Of a stretch of DNA of 9,543 nt, positions 1 to 6,171 are shown piece after piece; the first letter of the stretch is position 1, and every line of letters begins with the position of its first letter. The notes under the pieces were generated by a model. That model did no database searches. It saw only the letters and a program-made list of their open reading frames with translations, and had not been told where the DNA came from. Made by a program: the position numbers and the translations under genes. The stretch is from Bacteroidaceae bacterium (GTDB lineage: Bacteria; Bacteroidota; Bacteroidia; Bacteroidales; Barnesiellaceae_A), in assembly GCA_017561285.1 (NCBI GenBank), contig JAFZDG010000085.1, positions 1-9,543 of the forward strand, written 5' to 3'.

Positions 1-648
1 AATGGCATGTGCAGCCAATGTGAATGCGTGACGACCGATACCGGTTGCTGTCCATGTAGAACCTGCAGGAATTGAGTTTACCAACCATGCCAGATTTTGA
101 ACAGTGGCGGGGGTACAACCGGGAACGCCTAATACGAAGTTGAATTGCATAGGAGCGCCGGGTACTTGACCTTTTTGTGCCATTTTCAATACGGTGTCGA
201 GATGGCCCATTTCAAAGCATTCGTACTCGGGCTTGATGTTGTTCTCAATCATTCTCTTACCAAAGTCGCGCATCATAGGCATTGTGTTCTCAAACACCTC
301 ATCACCAAAGTTGCAAGTACCGCAGTCGAGTGTTGCCATCTCGGGGAACAACTCGGTGGGTTGCAAACGCTCTTCGGCACTCATACCCACTGCACCACCT
401 GTTGAGGGAATGATGATAACATCGGGGCATACCTCGTAGATGGCATCGATACACTCTTTGAAGCGGGCTTTGCTTTGTGTAGGTGTGCCATCGTCTTCGC
501 GTACGTGCAAGTGTACAATCGCTGCACCGGCATCAACGGCCGATTTTGCCTCGCGTACAATCTCTTCTACGGTGTAGGGTACTGCGGGATTTTGTTCTTT
601 GGTTACTTCTGCACCGCAAATAGCGGCTGTGATTATAAGTTTCTCCAT
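1..648 (-). CDS. kce: 3-keto-5-aminohexanoate cleavage enzyme (BKACE/DUF849), 3' end outside window
   Basis: Kce condenses 3-keto-5-aminohexanoate with acetyl-CoA and cleaves it to acetoacetate and 3-aminobutyryl-CoA in the anaerobic lysine fermentation pathway. It is a cytoplasmic, zinc-dependent TIM-barrel enzyme. The first 216 residues are visible, beginning MEKLIITAAICGAEVTKEQN. The zinc-binding HLH pair is at H46 and H48. E14, S82 (in IPSTGG), T106 and E143 fall at the same numbers as active-site residues I recall from the Cloacamonas Kce structure. The third zinc ligand and the Arg/Asp pair expected near residues 226-231 lie beyond the left edge, so catalytic completeness cannot be judged. 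Family members are about 270-300 residues, so roughly 60-80 are missing. It starts 16 bp after the kal stop codon, third in the operon, with an A-rich leader and no Shine-Dalgarno sequence. Other BKACE enzymes act on different beta-keto acids, but the kal and CoA-transferase neighbours make Kce the best call. Confidence 0.93.
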   Translation of the reverse strand, partial: MEKLIITAAICGAEVTKEQNPAVPYTVEEIVREAKSAVDAGAAIVHLHVREDDGTPTQSKARFKECIDAIYEVCPDVIIIPSTGGAVGMSAEERLQPTELFPEMATLDCGTCNFGDEVFENTMPMMRDFGKRMIENNIKPEYECFEMGHLDTVLKMAQKGQVPGAPMQFNFVLGVPGCTPATVQNLAWLVNSIPAGSTWTATGIGRHAFTLAAHAI

Positions 649-664
649 AACTTGTTATTGTCTA

Positions 665-1051
665 TTATTTTCTTTGGCAATTTTTAGGAGTCACGCATGT
701 GCCGCTTGCTCTACATACTACGATAGGCTCTTCGAGAACGTCGCATGCTGAGGGTGAAATGTCGGGGCGGGGAACGATTACTTTGCGAGCTTCAAACACC
801 ATCTTACGTGAAGTGTTACCTTCCGATACGATTTCGCCTTCGGCTTCGATATAGTCACCGGCATATACGGGTGCCATAAACTCTATGTTGTCGTATGCTT
901 TGAAAAGACCTTCGTCACCATCGCGTTGGATGAGAAGTTCTGTTGCTACGTCGCCAAAGAGTTGGAGCATTCTTGCACCATCAACAAGGTTGCCACCATA
1001 GTGAGCATCATGGCTGCTCATACGAAGTCTGATAATTGATTTGTTTGCCAT
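665..1051 (-). CDS. kal: 3-aminobutyryl-CoA ammonia-lyase
   Basis: Kal removes ammonia from L-3-aminobutyryl-CoA, the product of Kce, to give crotonyl-CoA, which is then reduced to butyryl-CoA. The protein has 128 residues, the usual size of this single-domain hotdog-fold family. It starts MANKSIIRLRMSSHDAHYGG; the S-x-x-DAHYGGNLVDGARML stretch (about residues 12-29) and the EFMAPVYAGDYIEAEGEIV stretch (about 57-75) are typical hotdog segments. No signal peptide or membrane segment is present, so it is cytoplasmic. It lies between the CoA-transferase alpha gene (48-bp gap upstream) and kce (16-bp gap downstream), all on the minus strand, which supports co-transcription. General hotdog thioesterases and dehydratases are similar in fold, but length and neighbours fit Kal. 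The annotation rests on family recognition plus context. Confidence 0.9.
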   Translation of the reverse strand: MANKSIIRLRMSSHDAHYGGNLVDGARMLQLFGDVATELLIQRDGDEGLFKAYDNIEFMAPVYAGDYIEAEGEIVSEGNTSRKMVFEARKVIVPRPDISPSACDVLEEPIVVCRASGTCVTPKNCQRK

Positions 1052-1099
1052 AGTATTTAGGGTTTTTAGTTGTTTATATTTCTTTTCTTTCGGGTTGTT

Positions 1100-1750
1100 T
1101 TATTGCTTCTTGTACAAGTAGTCTACATATACGCCCGAGGTGTGTATTGTTTCGGGTGCTAATGTGCCTGTTGCAACTACCTCTTCGGCCTCGGCAATAA
1201 CGATGTCGGCTGCTGTGGCCATAAGGGGGTTGAAGTTTTGAGTTGTGCCTTTGTAGATGAGATTACCGGCTTCATCGGCAATCGATGCGCCAATGATTGC
1301 GACATCGGCACCAAGGGGCTTCTCGAGCAAGTACTCTTTGCCATCTACTGTTATAACCTCTTTACCTTCGGCTATGATTGTGCCAAGACCGGTTGCTGTG
1401 AGTACGCCACCCAAACCTGCACCTTTGGCTCTGATGCGCTCGGCCAATGTGCCTTGGGGACAGAATTCTACATCCAACTCACCGGCATTCATTTGGTTTG
1501 AAGTTTCGGGATTGGTACCGATGTGCGATACATAGAGTTTTTTTACTTGGCGATTAACGATAAGCTTGCCGATAGATTGATCGGGGAAAGCTGTGTCGTT
1601 GCAAATTAGTGTCAAATCTTTTACGCCCTTCTCTACAAGAGCATCAACGATTTGTGTAGGTGCACCAACGGCCAAAAAACCGCCCACCATAATTGTCATA
1701 CCGTCCTTGATCTGTGCAACGGCCTCTTCGAGTGTTACTTGTTTCTTCAT
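1100..1750 (-). CDS. atoD: Acetate/acetoacetate CoA-transferase alpha subunit (butyryl-CoA:acetoacetate type)
   Basis: This is the alpha subunit of a class I CoA-transferase. In the lysine pathway it would move CoA from butyryl-CoA to acetoacetate, yielding butyrate and acetoacetyl-CoA. It has 216 residues, full length for an AtoD/CtfA/ScoA-type subunit. The N-terminal glycine loop VGGFLAVGAP is at about residues 22-31. The later PQGTLAERIRAKGAGLGG (about 98-115) and NFNPLMATAADIVIAEAEEVV segments are characteristic. The catalytic glutamate of this family is in the beta subunit, so alpha should be inactive alone. Beta normally follows alpha directly, but here the next gene is kal, so beta must be encoded elsewhere, perhaps further along the same operon past the left edge. 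It is the first gene of the operon and starts 38 bp from a clear -7 box. The exact acyl-CoA preference is inferred from the kal/kce neighbours. Confidence 0.93.
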   Translation of the reverse strand: MKKQVTLEEAVAQIKDGMTIMVGGFLAVGAPTQIVDALVEKGVKDLTLICNDTAFPDQSIGKLIVNRQVKKLYVSHIGTNPETSNQMNAGELDVEFCPQGTLAERIRAKGAGLGGVLTATGLGTIIAEGKEVITVDGKEYLLEKPLGADVAIIGASIADEAGNLIYKGTTQNFNPLMATAADIVIAEAEEVVATGTLAPETIHTSGVYVDYLYKKQ

Positions 1751-1788
1751 CGAGATATATGTTATTTAGTTTGTTTTCTTTTATTGGG

Positions 1789-1815
1789 CAAATATAACGA
1801 AAATTTTCGTTGTAA
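1789..1815 (-). promoter_or_regulatory. Promoter of the lysine-fermentation operon, with embedded palindrome
   Basis: On the minus strand a perfect Bacteroidetes -7 box, TATATTTG, occupies 1789-1796. The -33 region is weak: TTAC at 1812-1815, 19 nt upstream, rather than TTTG. The spacer is filled by the 16-bp perfect palindrome AACGAAAATTTTCGTT (1796-1811), which overlaps the outer base of the -7 box. A bound protein would compete with RNA polymerase, so a repressor-type operator is a reasonable inference. Predicted transcription starts about 1783, leaving a leader of roughly 30 nt before the atoD ATG. Confidence 0.7.
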
Positions 1816-1863
1816 GCCATCTATGTGGCGGTTTATTTACGCTCTTTTTTAAATAATGAGCAA

Positions 1864-1885
1864 TTTTTTGAATTAAGTCAAAAAA
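1864..1885. promoter_or_regulatory. AT-rich inverted repeat with Crp/Fnr-like core upstream of the lysine operon
   Basis: TTTTTTGA (1864-1871) and TCAAAAAA (1878-1885) form 8-bp perfect arms around a 6-nt spacer. The core TTGA-N6-TCAA resembles half-sites bound by Crp/Fnr-family regulators. Its centre is about 90 bp upstream of the predicted operon start, a position used by some activators. The sequence is AT rich, so a chance palindrome is quite possible. The rest of 1816-1923 shows no gene and no other clear signal. Confidence 0.3.
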
Positions 1886-1923
1886 TATGGGACGGAATGC
1901 GTGGGAATAGCTGTAGTATGTTG

Positions 1924-1962
1924 AAAAAAAATCGAGGAAAGCAGTCGTTTGCTCTCCTCGAT
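1924..1962 (-). terminator. Rho-independent terminator of nhaC
   Basis: On the minus strand an 8-bp stem, ATCGAGGA with TCCTCGAT, is followed by one A/C mismatch and a further 4-bp stem (AGCA with TGCT). It closes a 6-nt loop. The stem is immediately followed by an 8-base T run (the A run at 1924-1931 on the plus strand). It lies 24 bp beyond the nhaC stop codon and separates that gene from the lysine operon. Confidence 0.88.
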
Positions 1963-1985
1963 GAGATGTGATAGATAAATCTGTT

Positions 1986-3452
1986 TTATACTTTCTTGGG
2001 AGTCGATTTATAAATCTTGAAACCTATGGCAGCTACTAAAATCGTAATGAGTGGTGTGAGGTAATTGAAGAAGCAATAGGGCAGGTAAGTGATGGTAGCA
2101 ACCCCCAATACGGTAGATTGTACCATACCGCACGAGTTCCAAGGAATAAGTACAGATGTTACGGTCGAAGAGTCAACAACCGAGCGGCTCAGTAAGCGAC
2201 CTTCCAATCCCAATTCTTGATATACGCCTTTAAAAAGTCGGCTCGAAAGTATAATCGAAATGTATTGGTCGGATGTGGTGGTGTTGAACAAAATACCGGC
2301 TCCGACAGTGGCTGCAACGGCCGATGTGGTGCGGTGAACAAAGCGCAAAAATAGTTGCGTGAGTGAATCGAGCATACGGCTTCCTGTCATTACACCGCCA
2401 AAGCACATAGCGCAGAGAATGAGCCAAATAGTATCCATCATACCACCCATACCTCTGGTGGCTACAAGCTCGTTTACGGCAGGTACTCCGGTTTCGATAT
2501 TGGCCGAACCGTAACAAGCTGTGAAGACTCCGCGTAGGGCGGGCCAGAAGCCTTCGGCGCCGGCTTCTCCAGCTATGGTGGTGAGTAGCTGGGGTTGTGC
2601 TATGACCATTGCTATGACTGCAAATAGTGTTGCCATAAAGAGTGTGATAAGTGCCGGTAGGCGTAGGTAAATCATAATGCCGGTGAGCAAAGGTACGATA
2701 AGCAGCCAGGGCGATATGTTGAATGCTGAGTGTAAAGCATTGCTGTAAATCTCTGTGTCATTGGTCATACCCGATGTGTGGCTGAGACTTGCTATGAGGA
2801 AGATGATGAGGGTAATGCCAATGGTGGGGAAGGTTGTGTAGCTCATATATTTGATATGCTCAAATAGAGGTACTTCGGTCGTAGAGGTGGCCAATACATT
2901 GGTGTCGGATAGGGGTGAAAATTTGTCACCGAAGTAGGCTCCCGATATAACGGCACCGGCAATCCAACCCTCCGAAAATCCCAAAGCGTGACCTATACCC
3001 ATCAAAGCAACTCCGATGGTGGCAATAGTGGTCCACGAGCTACCTGTCATCAGTGAAACTACGCTGCAAATAATACAACTTGCGCATAGAAACCACGATG
3101 GACTGAGAATGTCTAATCCGTAACAAATGAGGGTAGGTACTACACCGCTAAGCATCCAAGTGCCGGTAATTGCACCAATCATAAGTAGAATGATAATGGC
3201 TACAGCCGACGATTTGATATTCTCTATAATACCATCTTCGAGTATCTCCCATCGGGTTTTACATACCAATGTCGAGAGGGCTACACATACGGCCGATGAT
3301 ACCAATAGGGCTATTTGTATGCCGCCACCCAGTGCATCGGTACCGTAAGCTTTAAGTACTAAAATGAGTAAAAGACCGAGAACTAATAGTGGGATAAGCG
3401 AAATCCATAATGCCGGTATTTTTACCGGAGATTCGTTGTTGGGTGTGTTCAT
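1986..3452 (-). CDS. nhaC: NhaC-family Na+/H+ antiporter
   Basis: This is an inner-membrane secondary transporter of the NhaC family, predicted to exchange sodium for protons. Some family members (MleN type) also couple malate and lactate exchange, so the substrate is not certain. It has 488 residues and about 11-13 hydrophobic segments. Family signatures are GSSWTTIATIGVALMGIG, SGAYFGDKFSPLSDTNVLAT (about residues 170-189), TTSDQYISIILSSRLF and IPWNSCG (P437 to G442). I chose the ATG at 3452. An in-frame extension to a TTG at 3503 is unlikely, because that TTG overlaps the -7 promoter box at 3501-3508. The gene is transcribed alone: it has its own promoter and terminator. Sodium or pH homeostasis in a gut or oral anaerobe is the probable role. 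It could support the adjacent lysine fermentation, but adjacency is the only evidence for that. Confidence 0.92.
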   Translation of the reverse strand: MNTPNNESPVKIPALWISLIPLLVLGLLLILVLKAYGTDALGGGIQIALLVSSAVCVALSTLVCKTRWEILEDGIIENIKSSAVAIIILLMIGAITGTWMLSGVVPTLICYGLDILSPSWFLCASCIICSVVSLMTGSSWTTIATIGVALMGIGHALGFSEGWIAGAVISGAYFGDKFSPLSDTNVLATSTTEVPLFEHIKYMSYTTFPTIGITLIIFLIASLSHTSGMTNDTEIYSNALHSAFNISPWLLIVPLLTGIMIYLRLPALITLFMATLFAVIAMVIAQPQLLTTIAGEAGAEGFWPALRGVFTACYGSANIETGVPAVNELVATRGMGGMMDTIWLILCAMCFGGVMTGSRMLDSLTQLFLRFVHRTTSAVAATVGAGILFNTTTSDQYISIILSSRLFKGVYQELGLEGRLLSRSVVDSSTVTSVLIPWNSCGMVQSTVLGVATITYLPYCFFNYLTPLITILVAAIGFKIYKSTPKKV

Positions 3453-3500
3453 TGTTTGATATGTTTGTATTAAGGTTAATCCTCTTTTATAGAACGATTG

Positions 3501-3508
3501 CAAAGATA
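3501..3508 (-). promoter_or_regulatory. -7 promoter box of nhaC
   Basis: The minus strand reads TATCTTTG, an exact match to TAnnTTTG, 49 bp before the chosen nhaC ATG. No TTTG is visible at the ideal -33 distance, so the -33 element is weak. Its position rules out the upstream TTG as a sensible start codon. Confidence 0.6.
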
Positions 3509-3590
3509 CGACAAACAGACGAAATAAACGAATGATGTTAGCTATTTCGTGTTAATTTTTCCAACTTGTATATTTATTCGATTTAAGAAC

Positions 3591-3619
3591 AAAAAAAGAA
3601 CTCTTTTCGGAGTTCTTTT
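3591..3619 (-). terminator. Rho-independent terminator of the phnA-like gene
   Basis: A 10-bp perfect stem (AAAAGAACTC at 3594-3603 with GAGTTCTTTT at 3610-3619) closes a 6-nt loop. On the minus strand it runs into a stretch of seven T. It lies 12 bp past the phnA stop codon. The flanking A and T runs would let it work in both directions. Confidence 0.88.
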
Positions 3620-3631
3620 ATGCGTAAGGCT

Positions 3632-3961
3632 TTATTTTTTCAGGAAGCAGGTCTTAAGAACAATGCTGCTGCCATCTATTTTGCAATCGACCTCTTCGGG
3701 GTTTTCGGTGAGGCGTATGCTTTTTACTTTGGTACCACGTTTTATTACCATAGAAGAGCCTTTTACCTTAAGGTCTTTTATTACGGTAACTGCATCGCCA
3801 TCAAAGAGTTCGGCGCCATTGCTGTCGCGTGCCACATCGTTGCCCTCTTCGGCTTCATCGCCGGGGTTAAACTCGTGAGCACAATCGGGGCAAACATAGA
3901 GTGAGCCGTCGAAATAGGTGTTTTCGCCACCACACTTGGGGCATTTGGGTATGTCTGTCAT
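3632..3961 (-). CDS. PhnA/YjdM-family zinc-ribbon protein
   Basis: This is a small cytoplasmic protein of 109 residues, full length for the family (E. coli YjdM has about 111). The N-terminal zinc ribbon has two CxxC pairs, C7/C10 and C24/C27. The C-terminal PhnA domain carries the characteristic stretch DGDAVTVIKDLKVKGSS (about residues 54-70), then VIKRGTKVKSIRL and DCKIDG. The molecular function of the family is not established. The name alkylphosphonate utilisation protein PhnA comes from proximity to phn genes in E. coli. It should not be confused with phosphonoacetate hydrolase, which is also called PhnA. No phosphonate genes are in this window. It is transcribed alone, divergently from serB, from a promoter that mirrors the serB promoter. 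Confidence 0.92.
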   Translation of the reverse strand: MTDIPKCPKCGGENTYFDGSLYVCPDCAHEFNPGDEAEEGNDVARDSNGAELFDGDAVTVIKDLKVKGSSMVIKRGTKVKSIRLTENPEEVDCKIDGSSIVLKTCFLKK

Positions 3962-4170
3962 TTGTTATTGATTTTTAAAATTTTTACAAAGATAACGAAA
4001 ACGAGCGAGAAATATGAAGTTTACTTCAATATTTTTCACAGCGAGTGAAATATATCTTCGAGATTTATTTCAAAGATATGACAAATGAGTGAAATGTCAA
4101 AGGGTGTGTTGCATTTCTCGCTCGTTTATCACTATCTTTGTAGAAAATTTATGGCTCTAAATATGTAACT
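3962..4170. promoter_or_regulatory. Divergent phnA/serB intergenic region with mirrored promoters
   Basis: This 209-bp AT-rich region holds two outward promoters. For phnA the minus-strand -7 box TATCTTTG is at 3987-3994. For serB the plus-strand -7 box TATCTTTG is at 4133-4140, with TTG at 4109-4111. A 15-bp perfect inverted repeat (AAACGAGCGAGAAAT at 3999-4013; its reverse complement at 4113-4127) sits 4-5 bp upstream of each -7 box. The two promoters are therefore near mirror images. Between them lie a further minus-strand TATCTTTG (4071-4078) preceded by a related ATTTCACTCA stretch, TTTCAC/GTGAAA arms at 4034-4050, and the palindrome TGAAGT-TT-ACTTCA (4015-4028). I see no gene here. Confidence 0.6.
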
Positions 4171-5412
4171 ATGGAACAGCACAATTTTGAATTGATTCTT
4201 ATCAATATAACAGGAGAGGATCGTCCGGGTTTGACTTCTGTTCTTACCGAGATACTTGGCCGACACGATGCATCGATTCTTGATATAGGCCAGTCTGATA
4301 TTCACAATACCCTCTCGCTGGGTATTCTCTTTAAGACTACGAGCGAAAAGAGTGGTTCGATTATGAAGGAGTTGCTCTTCAAAGCAGGTGAAATGAATGT
4401 CTCGATACGCTTTACGCCCGTTACATTCGAAGCCTATAACAATTGGGTGGCTCTTTCGGGTAAGCACCGTTGGATTATAACCATCTTAGGTCGCAGGATA
4501 ACTGCCAAGCAAATAGCCGCCGTAACCAGAGTTGTGGCACATCAAGGTCTTAATATCGATGCCATACAACGTCTTACAGGCCGTATGCCCTTGCACGAAG
4601 GCGAGGAAGCGATGGACAAATCTTGTATAGAATTTTCGGTGCGAGGTACGCCGGCCGACAAAGCTATGATGCAAAAGGAGTTGATGGAACTCTCTTGTAC
4701 CCTCGATTTTGATGTGTCTATGCAAGAAGATACAATCTTCCGCCGTAGCCGCCGACTCATCTGTTTCGATATGGATTCGACACTCATCGAAACCGAAGTG
4801 ATTGACGAATTGGCTATCAAAGCCGGAGTAGGAGATGAGGTGAAAGCTATTACCGAAGCAGCTATGCGTGGCGAGATAGATTTCAAAGAGAGTTTCGAGC
4901 AACGAGTTGCACTGCTCAAGGGCTTGGATGTGAGTGTAATGCGCGAGATAGCCGAGAATCTGCCTATGTCGGAAGGTATCGAGCGACTGATGACTGTTCT
5001 CAAAAGTACCGGCTATAAAATCTCAATTTTGTCGGGCGGCTTTACATACTTTGGTAATTATCTGAAGCATAAATTTGGTATCGATTATGTCTATGCCAAC
5101 GACCTGGAGGTAGAAGATGGAAAACTCACAGGACGATACTTAGGCGATATTGTAGATGGAAAACGCAAAGCCGAGTTGTTAAGATTGATAGCCCAAGTAG
5201 AGAATGTAGATATTGCACAAACAATAGCCGTAGGTGATGGCGCCAATGACCTACCTATGCTATCAATTGCCGGACTGGGTATTGCATACCACGCCAAACC
5301 GAAAGTGAAAGCCGATGCCAAGCAAAGCATATCGACAATAGGAATTGATGGCGTACTCTACTTCATGGGCTTCAAAGATTCGTATATAGCAGCAAGCAAT
5401 AACCAGTTTTGA
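4171..5412 (+). CDS. serB: Phosphoserine phosphatase with N-terminal ACT domains
   Basis: SerB hydrolyses O-phospho-L-serine to serine and phosphate, the last step of serine synthesis, in the cytoplasm. The 413 residues comprise two N-terminal ACT-type domains (about 8-85 and 93-175), which in related enzymes bind amino acids for feedback control. A HAD-superfamily phosphatase domain follows. HAD motif I is D200-M-D202-S-T204 in CFDMDSTLIETEVIDELA. Motif II is S288-G-G. The motif III lysine is in the GKRKAELL stretch (about 331-333). Motif IV is G355-D-G-A-N-D360. D200 is the expected phosphorylated nucleophile and D202 the acid/base. The single-domain SerB is about 210 residues, so the length reflects the ACT extension. 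The ATG at 4171 lies about 30 bp from the -7 box. The protein and an SUMF1-like gene converge with a 16-bp gap. Confidence 0.97.
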   Translation: MEQHNFELILINITGEDRPGLTSVLTEILGRHDASILDIGQSDIHNTLSLGILFKTTSEKSGSIMKELLFKAGEMNVSIRFTPVTFEAYNNWVALSGKHRWIITILGRRITAKQIAAVTRVVAHQGLNIDAIQRLTGRMPLHEGEEAMDKSCIEFSVRGTPADKAMMQKELMELSCTLDFDVSMQEDTIFRRSRRLICFDMDSTLIETEVIDELAIKAGVGDEVKAITEAAMRGEIDFKESFEQRVALLKGLDVSVMREIAENLPMSEGIERLMTVLKSTGYKISILSGGFTYFGNYLKHKFGIDYVYANDLEVEDGKLTGRYLGDIVDGKRKAELLRLIAQVENVDIAQTIAVGDGANDLPMLSIAGLGIAYHAKPKVKADAKQSISTIGIDGVLYFMGFKDSYIAASNNQF

Positions 5413-5431
5413 GTCTATCGAAATAGACTTA
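5410..5431. terminator. Shared hairpin at convergent serB and SUMF1-like gene ends
   Basis: AGTCTAT (5412-5418) and ATAGACT (5423-5429) pair perfectly around the tetraloop CGAA, and the stem extends by a G-T and a T-A pair. It contains the serB TGA (5410-5412) and the opposing gene's TAA (5429-5431). Neither side has a real T run, so it is not a classical Rho-independent terminator. It is the only structure visible between the two genes. Confidence 0.45.
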
Positions 5432-6151
5432 CTTTGTGGTGACTATGCGCAAGCCGTTAAATCGACTTCGTTTTGCAGGGTCCTCCGCATTGCGACGATA
5501 CACCCTGCACGATGTGTCGTTAAAGGCCCAGTTGCCACCGCGTAGCACTCGCTTTGTTCCCTTTTTAGGCCCTTTGGGGTTGGTTTGGGCTTCGGGTGAA
5601 TATTCGGCTTGCCAAAAGTCGCTACACCACTCATCTACATTGCCGCTCATGTCGTATATACCCAACTCGTTGGGCATCTTCTCACCCACAGGTGCTGTTT
5701 TGCTGTGGCTGTTTGAGCCATAGCAAGCCACCTCCTCGACGTTATTGCTACCACTATACAAGTAGCCGCATGACTTGTTGCCACCACGAGCGGCAAACTC
5801 CCATTCGGCCTCTGTAGGTAAGCGATATTCTATACCGGTAAGTTTGGAATACTCCTTACAGAATAGTACAGCATCTTGCCACGAAATATTCTCAACAGGA
5901 CAGTTGTCGGAGTTTTCTTGGTAGTAAGAGGGATTTGTACCCATTACAGCTCTCCATTGCGCCTGAGTAATGGGGAACTTGCCTATCTTGTAGGACGAGA
6001 GAGTTACTTGGTGTACGGGAGCCTCCTGCATACTTGCCTCATCATGCGGCTCAGGATTGCCCATATTGAATGTACCACCCTCAACCTCAATCATAGCTAT
6101 AATATCGCGCCATCTTTGTTGCTCATCGCTTATTAATACATCTCTGTTCAT
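5429..6151 (-). CDS. SUMF1/FGE-fold protein, probably not a formylglycine generator
   Basis: This 240-residue protein consists almost wholly of the formylglycine-generating-enzyme sulfatase (SUMF1) fold. Signatures in order: GGTFNMG (about 25-31), PVHQVTLSSYKIGKFPITQAQWRAVMG, NISWQDAVLFC, YRLPTEAEWEFAARGG, GIYDMSGNVDEWCSDFW (G170 to W175 core), RVLRGGNWAF and a C-terminal FNGLRIV. No signal peptide is seen, so it should be cytoplasmic. Aerobic FGE uses two cysteines in the RGGSFLCxxSYC region. Here the first is replaced by F210 and only C215 remains, so copper-dependent formylglycine formation is not expected. The fold is widely reused in bacteria, for example in EgtB-type and protein-binding roles, and the function here is unknown. 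No sulfatase or kinase gene is nearby. The gene is monocistronic, with its own -7 box, and converges on serB. Confidence 0.88.
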   Translation of the reverse strand: MNRDVLISDEQQRWRDIIAMIEVEGGTFNMGNPEPHDEASMQEAPVHQVTLSSYKIGKFPITQAQWRAVMGTNPSYYQENSDNCPVENISWQDAVLFCKEYSKLTGIEYRLPTEAEWEFAARGGNKSCGYLYSGSNNVEEVACYGSNSHSKTAPVGEKMPNELGIYDMSGNVDEWCSDFWQAEYSPEAQTNPKGPKKGTKRVLRGGNWAFNDTSCRVYRRNAEDPAKRSRFNGLRIVTTK

Positions 6152-6171
6152 ATCAAAATGATTTTATGGTA

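Noticed and set aside
3453..3503. Seventeen-codon N-terminal extension of the NhaC protein from a TTG start
   Set aside because: The TTG overlaps an exact TATCTTTG promoter box, so it would lie upstream of the transcript. The ATG at 3452 gives a normal family N-terminus.
3632..3961. Annotation as phosphonoacetate hydrolase or evidence of a phosphonate operon
   Set aside because: The protein is the small zinc-ribbon PhnA/YjdM type, and no phn genes are present in the window.
4132..5003. Several minus-strand open frames of 110-150 codons inside serB
   Set aside because: They are antisense shadows of a confidently identified gene, without family motifs or their own leaders.
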